Assembly: GCF_026544205.1 (NCBI RefSeq)
Contig: NZ_JALNUI010000026.1
Span: 1 to 57,884, forward strand
DNA length: 57,884 bases
Origin: Curtobacterium sp. GC_Cur_3
GTDB taxonomy: Bacteria > Actinomycetota > Actinomycetes > Actinomycetales > Microbacteriaceae
Direction of reading: 5' to 3'
Below are positions 1 to 8,531 of this stretch, one piece after another (position 1 is the first letter of the stretch; each line of letters starts with the position of its first letter). The position numbers were made by a program, and so were the translations under genes. The notes beneath the pieces were generated by a model. That model had not been told where the DNA came from and made no database searches. It was given only the letters and a program-made list of their open reading frames with translations.

Positions 1-681
1 GTAGCGTTCGGCGACCGATGCGCCGAGCGAGGCGCGGACGCTCCGGGTCAGCTCGTCCGCGAGGACCTCGTGCTCGCCGTGCTCGACGCCGTCCCAGACC
101 GCGGCGACGACGGCCTCTGGCGTGTTCTTCGGGGCGTCGACGCCGCTCGCCATGGCCGTGTCGGTGTACCCGAGGTAGGCACCGACGACCTGGACGCCGT
201 CACTCGCCAGCTCGAGCCGGATCGAGTCCGTGGCAGACCACAGCCCCGCCTTCGAGACGCCGTACGCGCCGCTGCCGCCGAGCCAGCTGAGGACCGAGGC
301 GACGTTGACGACGGCTCCGTGCGCCGCGCGGAGTGCCGGGGCGAAGGCGCGGGTGACGAGCAGTGGTCCGACCAGGTTCGTCTCGATCTGCGTGCGGATG
401 TCGCCGAGGTCGCCGTCGACGAGCCCGCCCGGGCGCAGCAGTCCGGCGTTGTTGACGACGACGGTGACGTCCGGTGCCTCGGCGGCTGCGCGGGCGACCG
501 AGGCGGCGTCGCTGGCGTCGAGGACGAGCGGCACGATGCGGGCGTCGTCCCAGTCCTGCGGGCGTCGGGCGGCGGCGTAGACCTTCGTGGCGCCACGCTC
601 GAGGGCCTGGCGCACGAACTCGGTGCCGAGTCCGCCGTTCGCGCCGGTGACGAGCACGGTCTGTCCGGTGAGTCCGGTCAT
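1..681 (-). CDS. SDR family NAD(P)-dependent oxidoreductase (3' end cut by window edge)
   Basis: This is a short-chain dehydrogenase/reductase with a Rossmann fold. The start is the ATG at 679-681, preceded by a GAAGGA-like ribosome site. The reading frame stays open to base 1 (227 codons), so only the last few residues should be missing. The cofactor motif TGANGGLG lies near residue 13, the NNAG motif follows mid-protein, and the catalytic YGVSKAG (YxxxK) is near residue 151. SDRs of this short form reduce or oxidise small carbonyl or alcohol substrates in the cytoplasm; the substrate cannot be read from the sequence. It diverges from a TetR regulator with a small palindrome between them, so local repression by that regulator is likely. 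Confidence 0.9.
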   Translation of the reverse strand, partial: MTGLTGQTVLVTGANGGLGTEFVRQALERGATKVYAAARRPQDWDDARIVPLVLDASDAASVARAAAEAPDVTVVVNNAGLLRPGGLVDGDLGDIRTQIETNLVGPLLVTRAFAPALRAAHGAVVNVASVLSWLGGSGAYGVSKAGLWSATDSIRLELASDGVQVVGAYLGYTDTAMASGVDAPKNTPEAVVAAVWDGVEHGEHEVLADELTRSVRASLGASVAERY

Positions 682-734
682 GGTGGGTTCCTTCCGTCGG
701 GCACCGGGCGGTGCCGTGTCCTCTCGACAGCAAT

Positions 735-746
735 ATGACCGGTCGT
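735..746. promoter_or_regulatory. Candidate TetR operator
   Basis: ATGACC-GGTCGT is an imperfect 12-bp palindrome with the perfect core GACCGGTC, sitting in the 93-bp gap between the SDR gene and the tetR gene. Its position between divergent genes suggests an operator for the neighbouring TetR protein. This is inference from position and symmetry only. Confidence 0.4.
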
Positions 747-774
747 CTCATTCCCGCGGTGAGAGGATCGGTGC

Positions 775-1362
775 ATGCCGAAAGCCAGCCTCCGCGATGC
801 GATCGTCGATGCCGCCCTCGTCGAGTTCCACCAGCACGGGTACGCCGCCACCGGTGTCGCCGCGATCACCGGGTCCGCGGGGGCACCGAAGGGGTCGTTC
901 TACAACCACTTCCGGTCCAAGGCGGACCTGGCGATGGAGGTCGCTGACCGCTTCGCCGCTGCGTCGCCGATCGGGGTGCTCGAGGACACGTCGGTGCCGC
1001 GCGCGGTCGACCGGATCACGGGGTACTTCGACGTCATGCTCGAGCAGTTGGCCGGCATCGACTTCCGGTACGGCTGTCTGCTCGGCAACCTGGCGGTCGA
1101 CACCGCGACCGACGAACCCACGGTGGCCGCGCACGTCGACGCGGTGTTCGACGCGTGGATCGCACGACTGGCCACGGCGGTGCGGGCTGCGCAGGACCAG
1201 GGCGACGTGGCCGACGCACGCGACGCGGACCTCGTCGCGGCCCAGCTCGTCGACCTGTGGGAGGGCGCTGCGCTCCGGGCCAAGGCCCGCCGTGACGGCG
1301 CGCTCACCCGCCGCGTGGTGACGGACGGGGTGCGCCGACTGCTCGGGGTGCCCGTGGTCTGA
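775..1362 (+). CDS. TetR/AcrR family transcriptional regulator
   Basis: This 195-residue protein has the TetR architecture. An N-terminal helix-turn-helix spans roughly residues 8-50 and includes the recognition-helix motif GAPKGSFYNHF followed by SKADLA. A longer helical ligand-binding domain follows. It probably represses the divergent SDR gene and itself, responding to a small reactive or toxic molecule. A -10-like GAGGAT at 763-768 ends 6 bases before the ATG, so the message may be leaderless. The DNA-binding family is certain; the ligand is unknown. Confidence 0.92.
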   Translation: MPKASLRDAIVDAALVEFHQHGYAATGVAAITGSAGAPKGSFYNHFRSKADLAMEVADRFAAASPIGVLEDTSVPRAVDRITGYFDVMLEQLAGIDFRYGCLLGNLAVDTATDEPTVAAHVDAVFDAWIARLATAVRAAQDQGDVADARDADLVAAQLVDLWEGAALRAKARRDGALTRRVVTDGVRRLLGVPVV

Positions 1363-1427
1363 GCGCGGGTCGTCTCGCGCGTTGCGGGTCGTTCCCCGCC
1401 CCCCTCTCCCTCCACAGGAGGTCGTTC

Positions 1428-1466
1428 CGCGCGTCGGGGGTCACTTCTTCCGACCTCCCACGCGCG
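1428..1466. repeat. Intergenic inverted repeat (CGCGCGT...GACC type)
   Basis: Arms 1428-1442 and 1452-1466 pair over 15 bp with 2 mismatches around a 9-base loop ending TCTTCC. A second element with similar arms and the same loop ending lies at 40356-40402. It is non-coding and sits downstream of tetR. Confidence 0.5.
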
Positions 1467-1505
1467 ATCCGACTTGCCATCGCGAGCGGTGCGGGCGGGA
1501 AGAGG

Positions 1506-1550
1506 CGGACGGGAGGCTCCCCACCGGACCGGTGGGGAGCCTCCAGTCCG
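1506..1550. terminator. Palindromic repeat acting as bidirectional terminator
   Basis: A 20-bp stem (1506-1525 with 1531-1550, one mismatch) closes a 5-base loop. It lies between the convergent tetR and monooxygenase genes and can end transcription from both. It is one copy of the dispersed GGGAGGCYC palindrome family. Confidence 0.75.
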
Positions 1551-1562
1551 TTTCTTGTGGAC

Positions 1563-2927
1563 TCAGGCGGGGACGCCGGTGCGGCGGTGCGCGGCTGCCG
1601 GGTGCGACGCCGGGAGCCGGGCGGCGCCTCCGGTGACCCGCTCGCGGAGGGTCTCGCCGGGCGTGTAGCGCTCGGGCAGGCGACCGCGCTCCTGCAGCAG
1701 CGGCGTGACGTACCGGCCGAAGTCGCGGACGGTGTCGAACGAGTGGTACTGGCGCAGGTTGATGCCGTCGATCCCGTCGTCGTCGAGCCAGCCCTCGATC
1801 TGCTCCGTGACCGCCTCGGGGACGCCCGCGGCCCAGAACGCGCCGTGCCAGGCCTCGTTCACCCGGTCGAGCAGCTCGCCCACGGTGGCGTCGAGCGCGA
1901 CCCGGCCGACCAGGCGTTCGCCGCCCTCGACCCCCTCGGCCTCGAGGGCGTCGCGCACCGTGCGACTGCGCGGGTGGGAGAGCGCGTCGAAGGGCACGCT
2001 GCCGTGCACGAGTGGGCCCTCCTCGCTCGCGAAGGCGCGGTACTGCGCGACCTTGTCGTCGACCTCGCGCTGGGTCGGCGCGGTGATCACGGCGGCCTGT
2101 GTGACGAACCGCACGTCGCCGCGGTTCCGGCCGGCCGCCTGTGCTGCGTCGCGGACGGCGTCGGCGGTGCGCTGGACGCCGTGTCCGCCGGTGAAGACGA
2201 CCTCGGCGTGCTGACCGGCGCGGGCGATGCCGGCGGGGGAGCCGGTCGCCAGGAACAGCGCCGGGGTGCGCTGCAGCGACGGCTCGGACAGGTGCGGGCC
2301 CGCGACGCGGAAGTGCTCGCCGACGTGGTCGATCGGGTGCACCTTGTCGGGGTCGGTGTAGATGCCGCGCTCCGCGTCGCGGAGGACGGCGTCGTCCTCC
2401 CACGAGCCCTCCCACAGCTGGTAGAGCACGTCGAGGTACTCGTCGGCGATCTCGTAGCGGGTGTCGTGCGGGATCTCCGTCGCCAGGCCGAAGTTCCGCG
2501 CCGCGTTCGGCAGGTAGCTCGTGACGACGTTCCAGCCCACCCGGCCGTTCGTCAGGTGGTCGAGCGTGGACATGCGTCGGGCGAACGCGAAGGGCGGCTC
2601 GTAGCTGGTGGAGAACGTGATGCCGAAGCCGAGGTGCTCGGTGACGGCTGCCATCGCGGGCACGACGAGCATCGGGTCGTTGTTCGGGATCTGCAGGCCC
2701 TCGCGCAGGGCGGGTGCGGCCGATCCGCCGTACACGTCGTAGGCGCCGAGCACATCGGCGATGAAGACGGCGTCGAACTGCCCGGCCTCGGCCGATCGGG
2801 CGAGTTCGGTCCAGTAGCGGATGTCCGTGTAGCGGTGCCGGTTGTTCCCGGGCAGGCGCCACAGTCCGTGGGTGATGTGCCCGACGCAGTTCATCTCGAA
2901 GACGTTGAGCAGGAGTCGCTTCGGCAT
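1563..2927 (-). CDS. LLM-class flavin-dependent monooxygenase (NtaA/SnaA/DszA type)
   Basis: This 454-residue protein belongs to the bacterial luciferase-like FMN-dependent oxygenases, in the nitrilotriacetate/alkyl-sulfur branch. Family features visible are the N-terminal strand of the TIM barrel, a conserved block around TNGRVGWNVVTSY (near residue 125), the DEYLDVLYQLWEGSW helix, and HPIDHVGEHFRVAGP. Members use reduced FMN from a separate reductase to oxygenate small C-N or C-S compounds; no reductase is adjacent here, so the substrate is open. The ATG at 2925-2927 is chosen over one nine codons upstream because a TACCGT -10-like sequence lies 7 bases before it. It ends at the bidirectional hairpin at 1506-1550. 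Confidence 0.88.
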   Translation of the reverse strand: MPKRLLLNVFEMNCVGHITHGLWRLPGNNRHRYTDIRYWTELARSAEAGQFDAVFIADVLGAYDVYGGSAAPALREGLQIPNNDPMLVVPAMAAVTEHLGFGITFSTSYEPPFAFARRMSTLDHLTNGRVGWNVVTSYLPNAARNFGLATEIPHDTRYEIADEYLDVLYQLWEGSWEDDAVLRDAERGIYTDPDKVHPIDHVGEHFRVAGPHLSEPSLQRTPALFLATGSPAGIARAGQHAEVVFTGGHGVQRTADAVRDAAQAAGRNRGDVRFVTQAAVITAPTQREVDDKVAQYRAFASEEGPLVHGSVPFDALSHPRSRTVRDALEAEGVEGGERLVGRVALDATVGELLDRVNEAWHGAFWAAGVPEAVTEQIEGWLDDDGIDGINLRQYHSFDTVRDFGRYVTPLLQERGRLPERYTPGETLRERVTGGAARLPASHPAAAHRRTGVPA

Positions 2928-2995
2928 GGCTCCGACGGTACGGGGAAGCGCCACGAGGCACGCGTTCGTGACCTCGTGTTTCCCCGGGCGGGTGG

Positions 2996-3508
2996 CTAGC
3001 GCTCGTCCCGGCGCTGTCGGCGGTCGTCGGGCTCGTCGGCGCCGACCCGTCCGTCGTCGCCGGCGTCGCGGCGGGTGTCCTCGCCGGAGCGCTGCCGCTG
3101 GTCGTCGGACATGCGTCGCTGTTCCGGCTCTGCCTCGTGCTGTTCGGTGCCGTCGGCGTCCTCGGCAGCCGCACGGTCACGGTCGGCGGACAGACGCTCC
3201 TGCCAGATGATGCTGCGCGCGGCACCCTCGAGGACGTCGTCGACCGGCCGACCGGTCTGGGCGGCCAGGGCGCCGCTGAGCCCGGCGGTCAGGGTGCCCC
3301 CGGCCGAGGCGAGGCGTTCGACGACCTCCTCCTGCCGTGGGGTCAGGGGTTCGTCGATCAGGTCGTCGATGGTCTCGCGGATGTTCTCGATGCTCGCGTC
3401 GAGAGCAGCCTCGTCACCGGACTGCAGCGCTGCTGCCTCGCCGACGACGACGAGTCCCAGCCGCGCGGCGTCCTCTTCGGGGCGGTGGCGTGCGTTCTCG
3501 TCAGTCAT
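2996..3508 (-). CDS. Hypothetical acidic protein with disordered charged tail
   Basis: I do not recognise the family. The 170-residue product has a helical N-terminal two-thirds (residues about 10-105, including PLTPRQEEVVERLASAGG). The tail, rich in D, E, R and Q, is probably disordered. No signal peptide or membrane segment is visible. The ATG at 3506-3508 follows a TACGGT -10-like sequence by 7 bases, suggesting its own leaderless transcript. It lies 54 bases downstream of the ABC ATPase gene on the same strand. Confidence 0.65.
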   Translation of the reverse strand: MTDENARHRPEEDAARLGLVVVGEAAALQSGDEAALDASIENIRETIDDLIDEPLTPRQEEVVERLASAGGTLTAGLSGALAAQTGRPVDDVLEGAARSIIWQERLSADRDRAAAEDADGTEQHEAEPEQRRMSDDQRQRSGEDTRRDAGDDGRVGADEPDDRRQRRDER

Positions 3509-3562
3509 GTCGCGGACCGTACGCCGAGGACTGCTGCGCCTCCTGGACATCCGGGGGACCTG

Positions 3563-4306
3563 CTACTCGGGCGCGGCCTCCGCCCGGGCGTGACGGCCCC
3601 GTCGACCGACCCGCAGGTGGAGCGTGTGCGGGGGCAGGTCCTCCTGATCCGGCGCTGCGACGAGCACGATCCGGCCGCGCTCCGCGACGGTGGCGACGGC
3701 CTCGTGCACGCGCTGCCGCGACGCCGGGTCGAGCTCGCTCGTCGGGTCGTCGAGGACCATGAGGGCGGCGTCCGTCACCAGGGCACGGGCGAGGGCCACG
3801 CGCTGTTGCTGACCGCCGGAGAGCTGCTCCGCGAGGTTGTGCCGTACGGCGTCCGGCACCCCGAGGGCGTCGAGCACGGCGCCGATCGTCTCCGGGTCCG
3901 GCGCGGCACCCCGGTGCTGGGCGAGGAGCCCGAGCGCGATGTTCTCGGTGGCGGTCAGGGCGCCGATGAGGGCGTGGTCGCGGGGCATCACGGCGACGGA
4001 GCCGGTCGTCGGACCCGGCGTCGCGTCGGTCGTCTCGAACCGGACCGTGCCGGACGTGCGCCACGGCACGGGCTCGGTGTCGCCGGTCAGCACGTGCACG
4101 ACGGCGTCGAGCACCACGGTCGCGTCGTCCCCACCCGGTGCCGAGACCACCACGATCGCGCCGGGATCCACGCGGAGGTCGGCGGCGAACAGGTCGCGGC
4201 CGTCGAGCTGCACGGCGAAGCGGTCGAAGCGGAGCGCTGGCTGGTGCTGGGCGCGGGGGTCCGCTGCGGTGCCGGCGCCGCCCGTCGTGCTCTCGGTCTC
4301 GGTCAC
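3563..4306 (-). CDS. ABC transporter ATP-binding protein with degenerate nucleotide site
   Basis: This 247-residue protein folds like an ABC ATPase but has lost most catalytic motifs. The Walker A position reads SAPGGDDATV (residues 55-64), with no P-loop lysine. Walker B reads LMVLDDPTSELD, with Asp in place of the catalytic Glu. The Q-loop glutamine and the switch histidine are also absent. In contrast the signature LSGGQQQR (residues 162-169) is perfect. This is the complement of the partner ATPase, so the two should form a heterodimer with one working ATP site. The GTG start at 4304-4306 overlaps the partner's stop codon (GTGA). It is the last gene of the export unit. Confidence 0.85.
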   Translation of the reverse strand: MTETESTTGGAGTAADPRAQHQPALRFDRFAVQLDGRDLFAADLRVDPGAIVVVSAPGGDDATVVLDAVVHVLTGDTEPVPWRTSGTVRFETTDATPGPTTGSVAVMPRDHALIGALTATENIALGLLAQHRGAAPDPETIGAVLDALGVPDAVRHNLAEQLSGGQQQRVALARALVTDAALMVLDDPTSELDPASRQRVHEAVATVAERGRIVLVAAPDQEDLPPHTLHLRVGRRGRHARAEAAPE

Positions 4307-5169
4307 GGGGTCTCCTCGGTCCGTCGGACGACCAGGCCGCCGCTGCCGTCGGGCTCGACCGTGACGAGCGCGCCCGCCGGCCACCCGGCGCGGAGGTGCT
4401 CCGGGATCGGCACCGACCCGTCCGCCGTGACGACGGCGCGGCGACCGGAGCCGGAGTCCTCCTCGCCCACGCGCCCGTCGCGCAGGTGCACCATCCGCTG
4501 CATGCGCCGCGCGACCCGTTCGTCGTGCGTGACGAGCAGCACGGCGATGCCCTCGCGCTCGGTCTCGGTCACGAGCAGGTCGAGCAGCGCCTCGCGGGCG
4601 TGGTCGTCCAGGCGACTCGTCGGTTCGTCGGCCAGGAGCAGCCGCGGCCGGGTCGCCAGGGCCACGGCGAGCGCGGCGGTCTGCCGCTGGGACGGCGAGA
4701 GCCGGGCCACGGGGCGGCCGTCGTCCTCCACCCCGCCGGCGGCCAGGACCCGCTCGCCGAGGGACGCGTCGCGGTCGTTCGTCCCCTGCACCGTCCAGGC
4801 GACGTTGGCGTGCGCGGACTCGTGCCCGATCAGGTTCACGTCCGCGCCCTGCAGCATCAGCCCGAGCACGTCCCGTCGGAGCCGCTCGAGGTCGGCCGGG
4901 CCGGCGGCACCGAGGTCCTGGTCCCAGACGCTGGCGATCCCCGCGCTCGGACGCATCAGGCCGGCAGCGATCGAGAGCAGCGTCGACTTCCCGGAGCCGG
5001 ACGGACCGAGCAGAGCGACGCGCTGCCCCGGCGGCACGGTGAGGTCGATGCCGCGGAGGGCGGCGACGTCGGTCTCGGCCTCCCGGTAGACGTGCACGAG
5101 TCCGGCGGCACGGAAGGCGGCGGCCGGCCGGGTGGTCGGCTCGGACACGGCCGGTCGACGGCGGCTCAT
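4303..5169 (-). CDS. ABC transporter ATP-binding protein, catalytic partner (LolD/MacB type)
   Basis: This 288-residue ATPase has an intact Walker A (GPSGSGKS, residues 55-62), a Walker B ending LLLADEPTS with the catalytic Glu, and the switch histidine in VTHD. The signature is altered to LSPSQRQ (from residue 157) instead of LSGGQ. It resembles the ATPases that pair with FtsX/MacB-type permeases. Its stop overlaps the start of the second ATPase and its ATG (5167-5169) overlaps the permease stop (ATGA), so the three are co-translated. The last 70 residues after the ABC domain form a small extra domain of unknown role. Confidence 0.9.
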   Translation of the reverse strand: MSRRRPAVSEPTTRPAAAFRAAGLVHVYREAETDVAALRGIDLTVPPGQRVALLGPSGSGKSTLLSIAAGLMRPSAGIASVWDQDLGAAGPADLERLRRDVLGLMLQGADVNLIGHESAHANVAWTVQGTNDRDASLGERVLAAGGVEDDGRPVARLSPSQRQTAALAVALATRPRLLLADEPTSRLDDHAREALLDLLVTETEREGIAVLLVTHDERVARRMQRMVHLRDGRVGEEDSGSGRRAVVTADGSVPIPEHLRAGWPAGALVTVEPDGSGGLVVRRTEETP

Positions 5170-8100
5170 CGGACACCCCCGTCACGTTCGGCAGTCCGCG
5201 CGCCGGGTGTCGTCGGCCGCGTGGCGAACGTCGCCGTCGCTGCCGACACCGCCGCGACCGCAGCCAGTGCCGCGAGCGTGATCCCGACGACCGTCCACAG
5301 GTCCACCGGGTCGCCCATCGGGGGCAGTGCACCGAGTCGCAGGGGGAGTCGTTCCGCGGTCAGCAGCGTCGCCGCGGTGCTCGCGACCGCCCCGGCGACC
5401 ACGGCCAGGGCCACGGGCAGGAACGTCTCGAGGAACAGGGCCCGGCGGACGGCGCTGTGTCGGAAGCCGGCGGTCCGGAGGGTCGCCGCGTCCTCACGCC
5501 GGGCGGCGGCACCGACGACCCCCACGCCCGCGACCACGAGCAGCGTCAGCGCGAGGGCGGCGAACGCGATCGGGACGCCGATGAGCGCTCCCCGCGTCGG
5601 GGCAGCCCGTTCCGCCCGGTGCTCGGCGTCGGCGAGCGTGTGTCGTGCCTCGACGGAGATCCCGTGGCGGTGCAGTGCGGCGACGACCCCGGGGTGGTTC
5701 CCCGGTGCGAGCCACACCTCGTGGTGGATGTCGGGCGAGGTGGTGTCCGAGACGCGTCCGGCCACCTCGAGGTCGACCAGCGCGCCGTCACCGAGCACGC
5801 GGGGCAGCGTCGGTGCCCTGCGGACGACGCCGAGGACGCGGGTGGCACCGGACGGGGCGATCCCGAGCACGCCGTTCTCCACCCCGGCGAACGCGTCGGT
5901 CACCGTCCCTCGGCCGACGATCGCCGGCAGCGGTTCGGGGGCGTCGCGCGGTGCGATGCTGGGTGTCCCGGCGCCGGTCGCGTCGGTCCACGAGATGCGC
6001 AGCCCGTCGCGGGTCTCCCCGAGCACCGAGGTCGGTCGTCCGTCGGTCAGGGAGCTGTCGCCGATGCGGTCACGCCACCGGTCGCTGGAGAGCCAGCGGT
6101 CGTCGACCGGTCGGAGCGCGTCCCCGGTCCCGACGGCGATGCGTGTGACGGTGACGCCGAGGCCGTACGGCGCGCTGTCGACCGAGTGGCTCTCGAGCCC
6201 CAGGGACACCAGGCGGCACCCGTCCCCGCACGGCACGGCATCGCCCGTGCTGGTCAGGGTGCCGTCCCGCGGTGCCCCGAGGTCGACGCGACGCCAGGTG
6301 TCCCCGGACTGCACGATGGCGACCACGTCGACGTCGTCCGGGTCGGCGGTGGCGAAGTCCTTGGCGGCCTCACCGTCCGGGGCGCCCACGTCCGCGAGCG
6401 TGACGGCGAGTCGGTCGCCGCTGAACCGCAGTGCCGGACCGCCTGCGGGGCGCAGGGCCCGTGCTGCACGGTCGAAGTGGTCGCCACCCCACGACGACCG
6501 CCACGCGCTGACCGCCGTCAACCGGGTCGAGTCGACGGCGACCAGGCGGCCGACGCCGGCGCCGGTCGTGGTGGTCTCCACGGCCATGGCGACTCGTCCG
6601 GAGGGGTCGGCCCGTCGGACGGTGTCGACGAAGGGGACCCCCTCGCGCACGCTGACGTCGAGCACCGTCGCTGCCCCGAGCTCCGCGGCCGCCCGGTCGT
6701 CGGCGAGCCGGACCGCGAGCACCGCCGACTGGCTGGACGACACCGCCAGGGCGACGCCCATCACGACCATGACCGCGGTGGTCAGGACCGAGGGCGTGCG
6801 GCTGATCCGTCGCAGCGCCAGGAGCTCGACCAGGGAGCGTGCGGGGCGGGCAGCCCGGCGTCGGACCACCGTGACGCCGATGCGCAGCCCGACGACCGCG
6901 ACGAGGACGGCCACGAGCGTCGGCGCGAGCAGGGCGATCCCGAGCCCGTCGATGCGGCGCTGGGTGACGACCGCCGCCAGCCCGACGACCGCGGCGATGA
7001 CGGCGACGGCCTGCACGACCGCACCCGTCCGCGACAGCGCACGCGGCTCGGTCGCGCGTCGGAGCAGGTCGACGAGCGGGACCTTGGCGGCACGGCTGCT
7101 CGCGACGAGCAGCGCGACGAGCGAGCCGAGCACGGACGCCGCGACGGCGAGCACGACCGGCAGCCGGGACGGTTCGAGCGCGGGGGCGTCCGCGCCGAGC
7201 AGGGCTCGGTTGAGGACAGCGGCGAGCAGCACCCCGAGGGCGGTGCCGACCGCGCTGCCGACGAGCGTCGCGACGACGGGCTCGAGCAGCACGGACGTCG
7301 ACCGGCGGCGTGCGGAGAGCCCTCGGAGCCGGGCGAGCCCCCACTCACCGGCGCGGGCCCGACCGACCCGGGCCGCGAGGACCCCCTGCGCGAACCACGC
7401 CACGATCACCGCCTGCAGCGCCGACACCGCGACGATCACGGTCGCCGCGTCGTTGCCGTCGGCCACCCGGTCGATGAGCGCATCGATGCGCTGGGTCACG
7501 GACACCGCCGACTGGGCTGCGCCGACCGTGAGCGTGCCGTCCCGCGCTGCCTGCACGTCGTCGATCACCGTGGGCAGGTCGTCGAGCCGGGTGCCGGGCT
7601 CGAGCGTCCGGACGGACCACGTCGTCCCGCCGACACCGAGCTCCGCGAAGCCCGCGAGTGACGTCACCAGCGCCGGGTCACCACCACCGCCGCTGCCGAA
7701 CAGCTGGCCGGGGCTGGCCACGACGTGCCCAGGGCCCGAGGCGGCGTCGTACGTGCCGACGACCCGGACCCGGAACCGCTGCTCCGGGATGTCGAGCAGC
7801 GTCAACGGCAGCACCGTGCCGACCGGCAGGTCCGCCCCGGCGGCCGCGAGCACCTCGGTCTCGTCCCTCGGGCAGCGGCCCGCTTCCAGCCCGATCCGGC
7901 GGCAGGAGCCCGCGAGCCCGGCGAACGGGGTCAGGCGACGACCGTCCCCTCCGGGCGGCGTGTCGGCCGAGGCCGGCGGCAGGAAGGACACCGGTGCCGA
8001 CGACTCCGCGGACACGACGTCGTCCTGCCAGAGCCGCTGGTGCTCGGCCGCCCCGGTGGTCGTCACGACCGCACCCTCGGACTCGGTGAGGCTGCCGACC

Positions 8101-8312
8101 TCGATCTCCGCGGACGCAGCGATGGAGGTGGCCCGGACGCCGCCGCGGGCGAGGGCGTCGTCGAGGGTCGCCTGCTCGACGGCGCGGAGCATGAGCGGCG
8201 CGAGGACCGAGACGATCGTGGTGATGACGGCGAGCACCGTGAGGACGACGCTCGCGGCGGGGCGTCGACGGACGCTGCGCACCCAGAACGGTGTTCCGCG
8301 GCCGCCCGACAT
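5166..8312 (-). CDS. FtsX-like permease of an ABC exporter
   Basis: This is a 1048-residue membrane protein. One membrane segment lies near residues 13-36 and a large extracytoplasmic domain follows. A central group of about six hydrophobic segments and a second large outer domain come next, and three C-terminal segments end the protein. The C-terminal block with ARREDAATLRTAGF is typical of FtsX domains. Such proteins act mechanically on lipoproteins, peptides, toxins or wall enzymes rather than moving ions; the cargo is unknown. The ATG at 8310-8312 is preceded by AGAGGGGG and fits the start of the hydrophobic segment better than upstream starts. The partner ATPases overlap its 3' end. Confidence 0.88.
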   Translation of the reverse strand: MSGGRGTPFWVRSVRRRPAASVVLTVLAVITTIVSVLAPLMLRAVEQATLDDALARGGVRATSIAASAEIEVGSLTESEGAVVTTTGAAEHQRLWQDDVVSAESSAPVSFLPPASADTPPGGDGRRLTPFAGLAGSCRRIGLEAGRCPRDETEVLAAAGADLPVGTVLPLTLLDIPEQRFRVRVVGTYDAASGPGHVVASPGQLFGSGGGGDPALVTSLAGFAELGVGGTTWSVRTLEPGTRLDDLPTVIDDVQAARDGTLTVGAAQSAVSVTQRIDALIDRVADGNDAATVIVAVSALQAVIVAWFAQGVLAARVGRARAGEWGLARLRGLSARRRSTSVLLEPVVATLVGSAVGTALGVLLAAVLNRALLGADAPALEPSRLPVVLAVAASVLGSLVALLVASSRAAKVPLVDLLRRATEPRALSRTGAVVQAVAVIAAVVGLAAVVTQRRIDGLGIALLAPTLVAVLVAVVGLRIGVTVVRRRAARPARSLVELLALRRISRTPSVLTTAVMVVMGVALAVSSSQSAVLAVRLADDRAAAELGAATVLDVSVREGVPFVDTVRRADPSGRVAMAVETTTTGAGVGRLVAVDSTRLTAVSAWRSSWGGDHFDRAARALRPAGGPALRFSGDRLAVTLADVGAPDGEAAKDFATADPDDVDVVAIVQSGDTWRRVDLGAPRDGTLTSTGDAVPCGDGCRLVSLGLESHSVDSAPYGLGVTVTRIAVGTGDALRPVDDRWLSSDRWRDRIGDSSLTDGRPTSVLGETRDGLRISWTDATGAGTPSIAPRDAPEPLPAIVGRGTVTDAFAGVENGVLGIAPSGATRVLGVVRRAPTLPRVLGDGALVDLEVAGRVSDTTSPDIHHEVWLAPGNHPGVVAALHRHGISVEARHTLADAEHRAERAAPTRGALIGVPIAFAALALTLLVVAGVGVVGAAARREDAATLRTAGFRHSAVRRALFLETFLPVALAVVAGAVASTAATLLTAERLPLRLGALPPMGDPVDLWTVVGITLAALAAVAAVSAATATFATRPTTPGARTAERDGGVR

Positions 8313-8363
8313 GGTCCCCCTCTGGCGCCGGCTCCCTCGCCGACGATCGCGATTCTGACACAC

Positions 8364-8407
8364 CGGACGGGAGGCTCGTGGCGGGCCCGACACGAGCCTC
8401 CCGTCCG
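8364..8407. repeat. Dispersed GGGAGGCTCG palindrome
   Basis: Perfect 17-bp arms (8364-8380 and 8391-8407) flank a 10-base centre that contains CGGGCCCG. The element lies between the phosphotransferase gene and the permease gene, both on the minus strand, so it can end the phosphotransferase transcript ahead of the permease promoter. It is nearly identical to the copy at 9501-9544. Confidence 0.85.
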
Positions 8408-8531
8408 CCCCGGTGCCAGCAGTGCGCCGAGACTCGGCCAGGCGGGCACCTCGCGTCGCCACCGGCGCGCAGGACGTCCGCGCAGGCGAGACTCGGCGCA
8501 CAACGCGCGCGCCCCGCACAGCCCGCTCGGG

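Noticed and set aside
4138..8358. 1406-codon plus-strand frame opposite the ABC exporter genes
   Set aside because: The translation is low-complexity Ser/Thr/Arg/Ala with no motifs. The minus-strand permease and ATPases explain the region fully.
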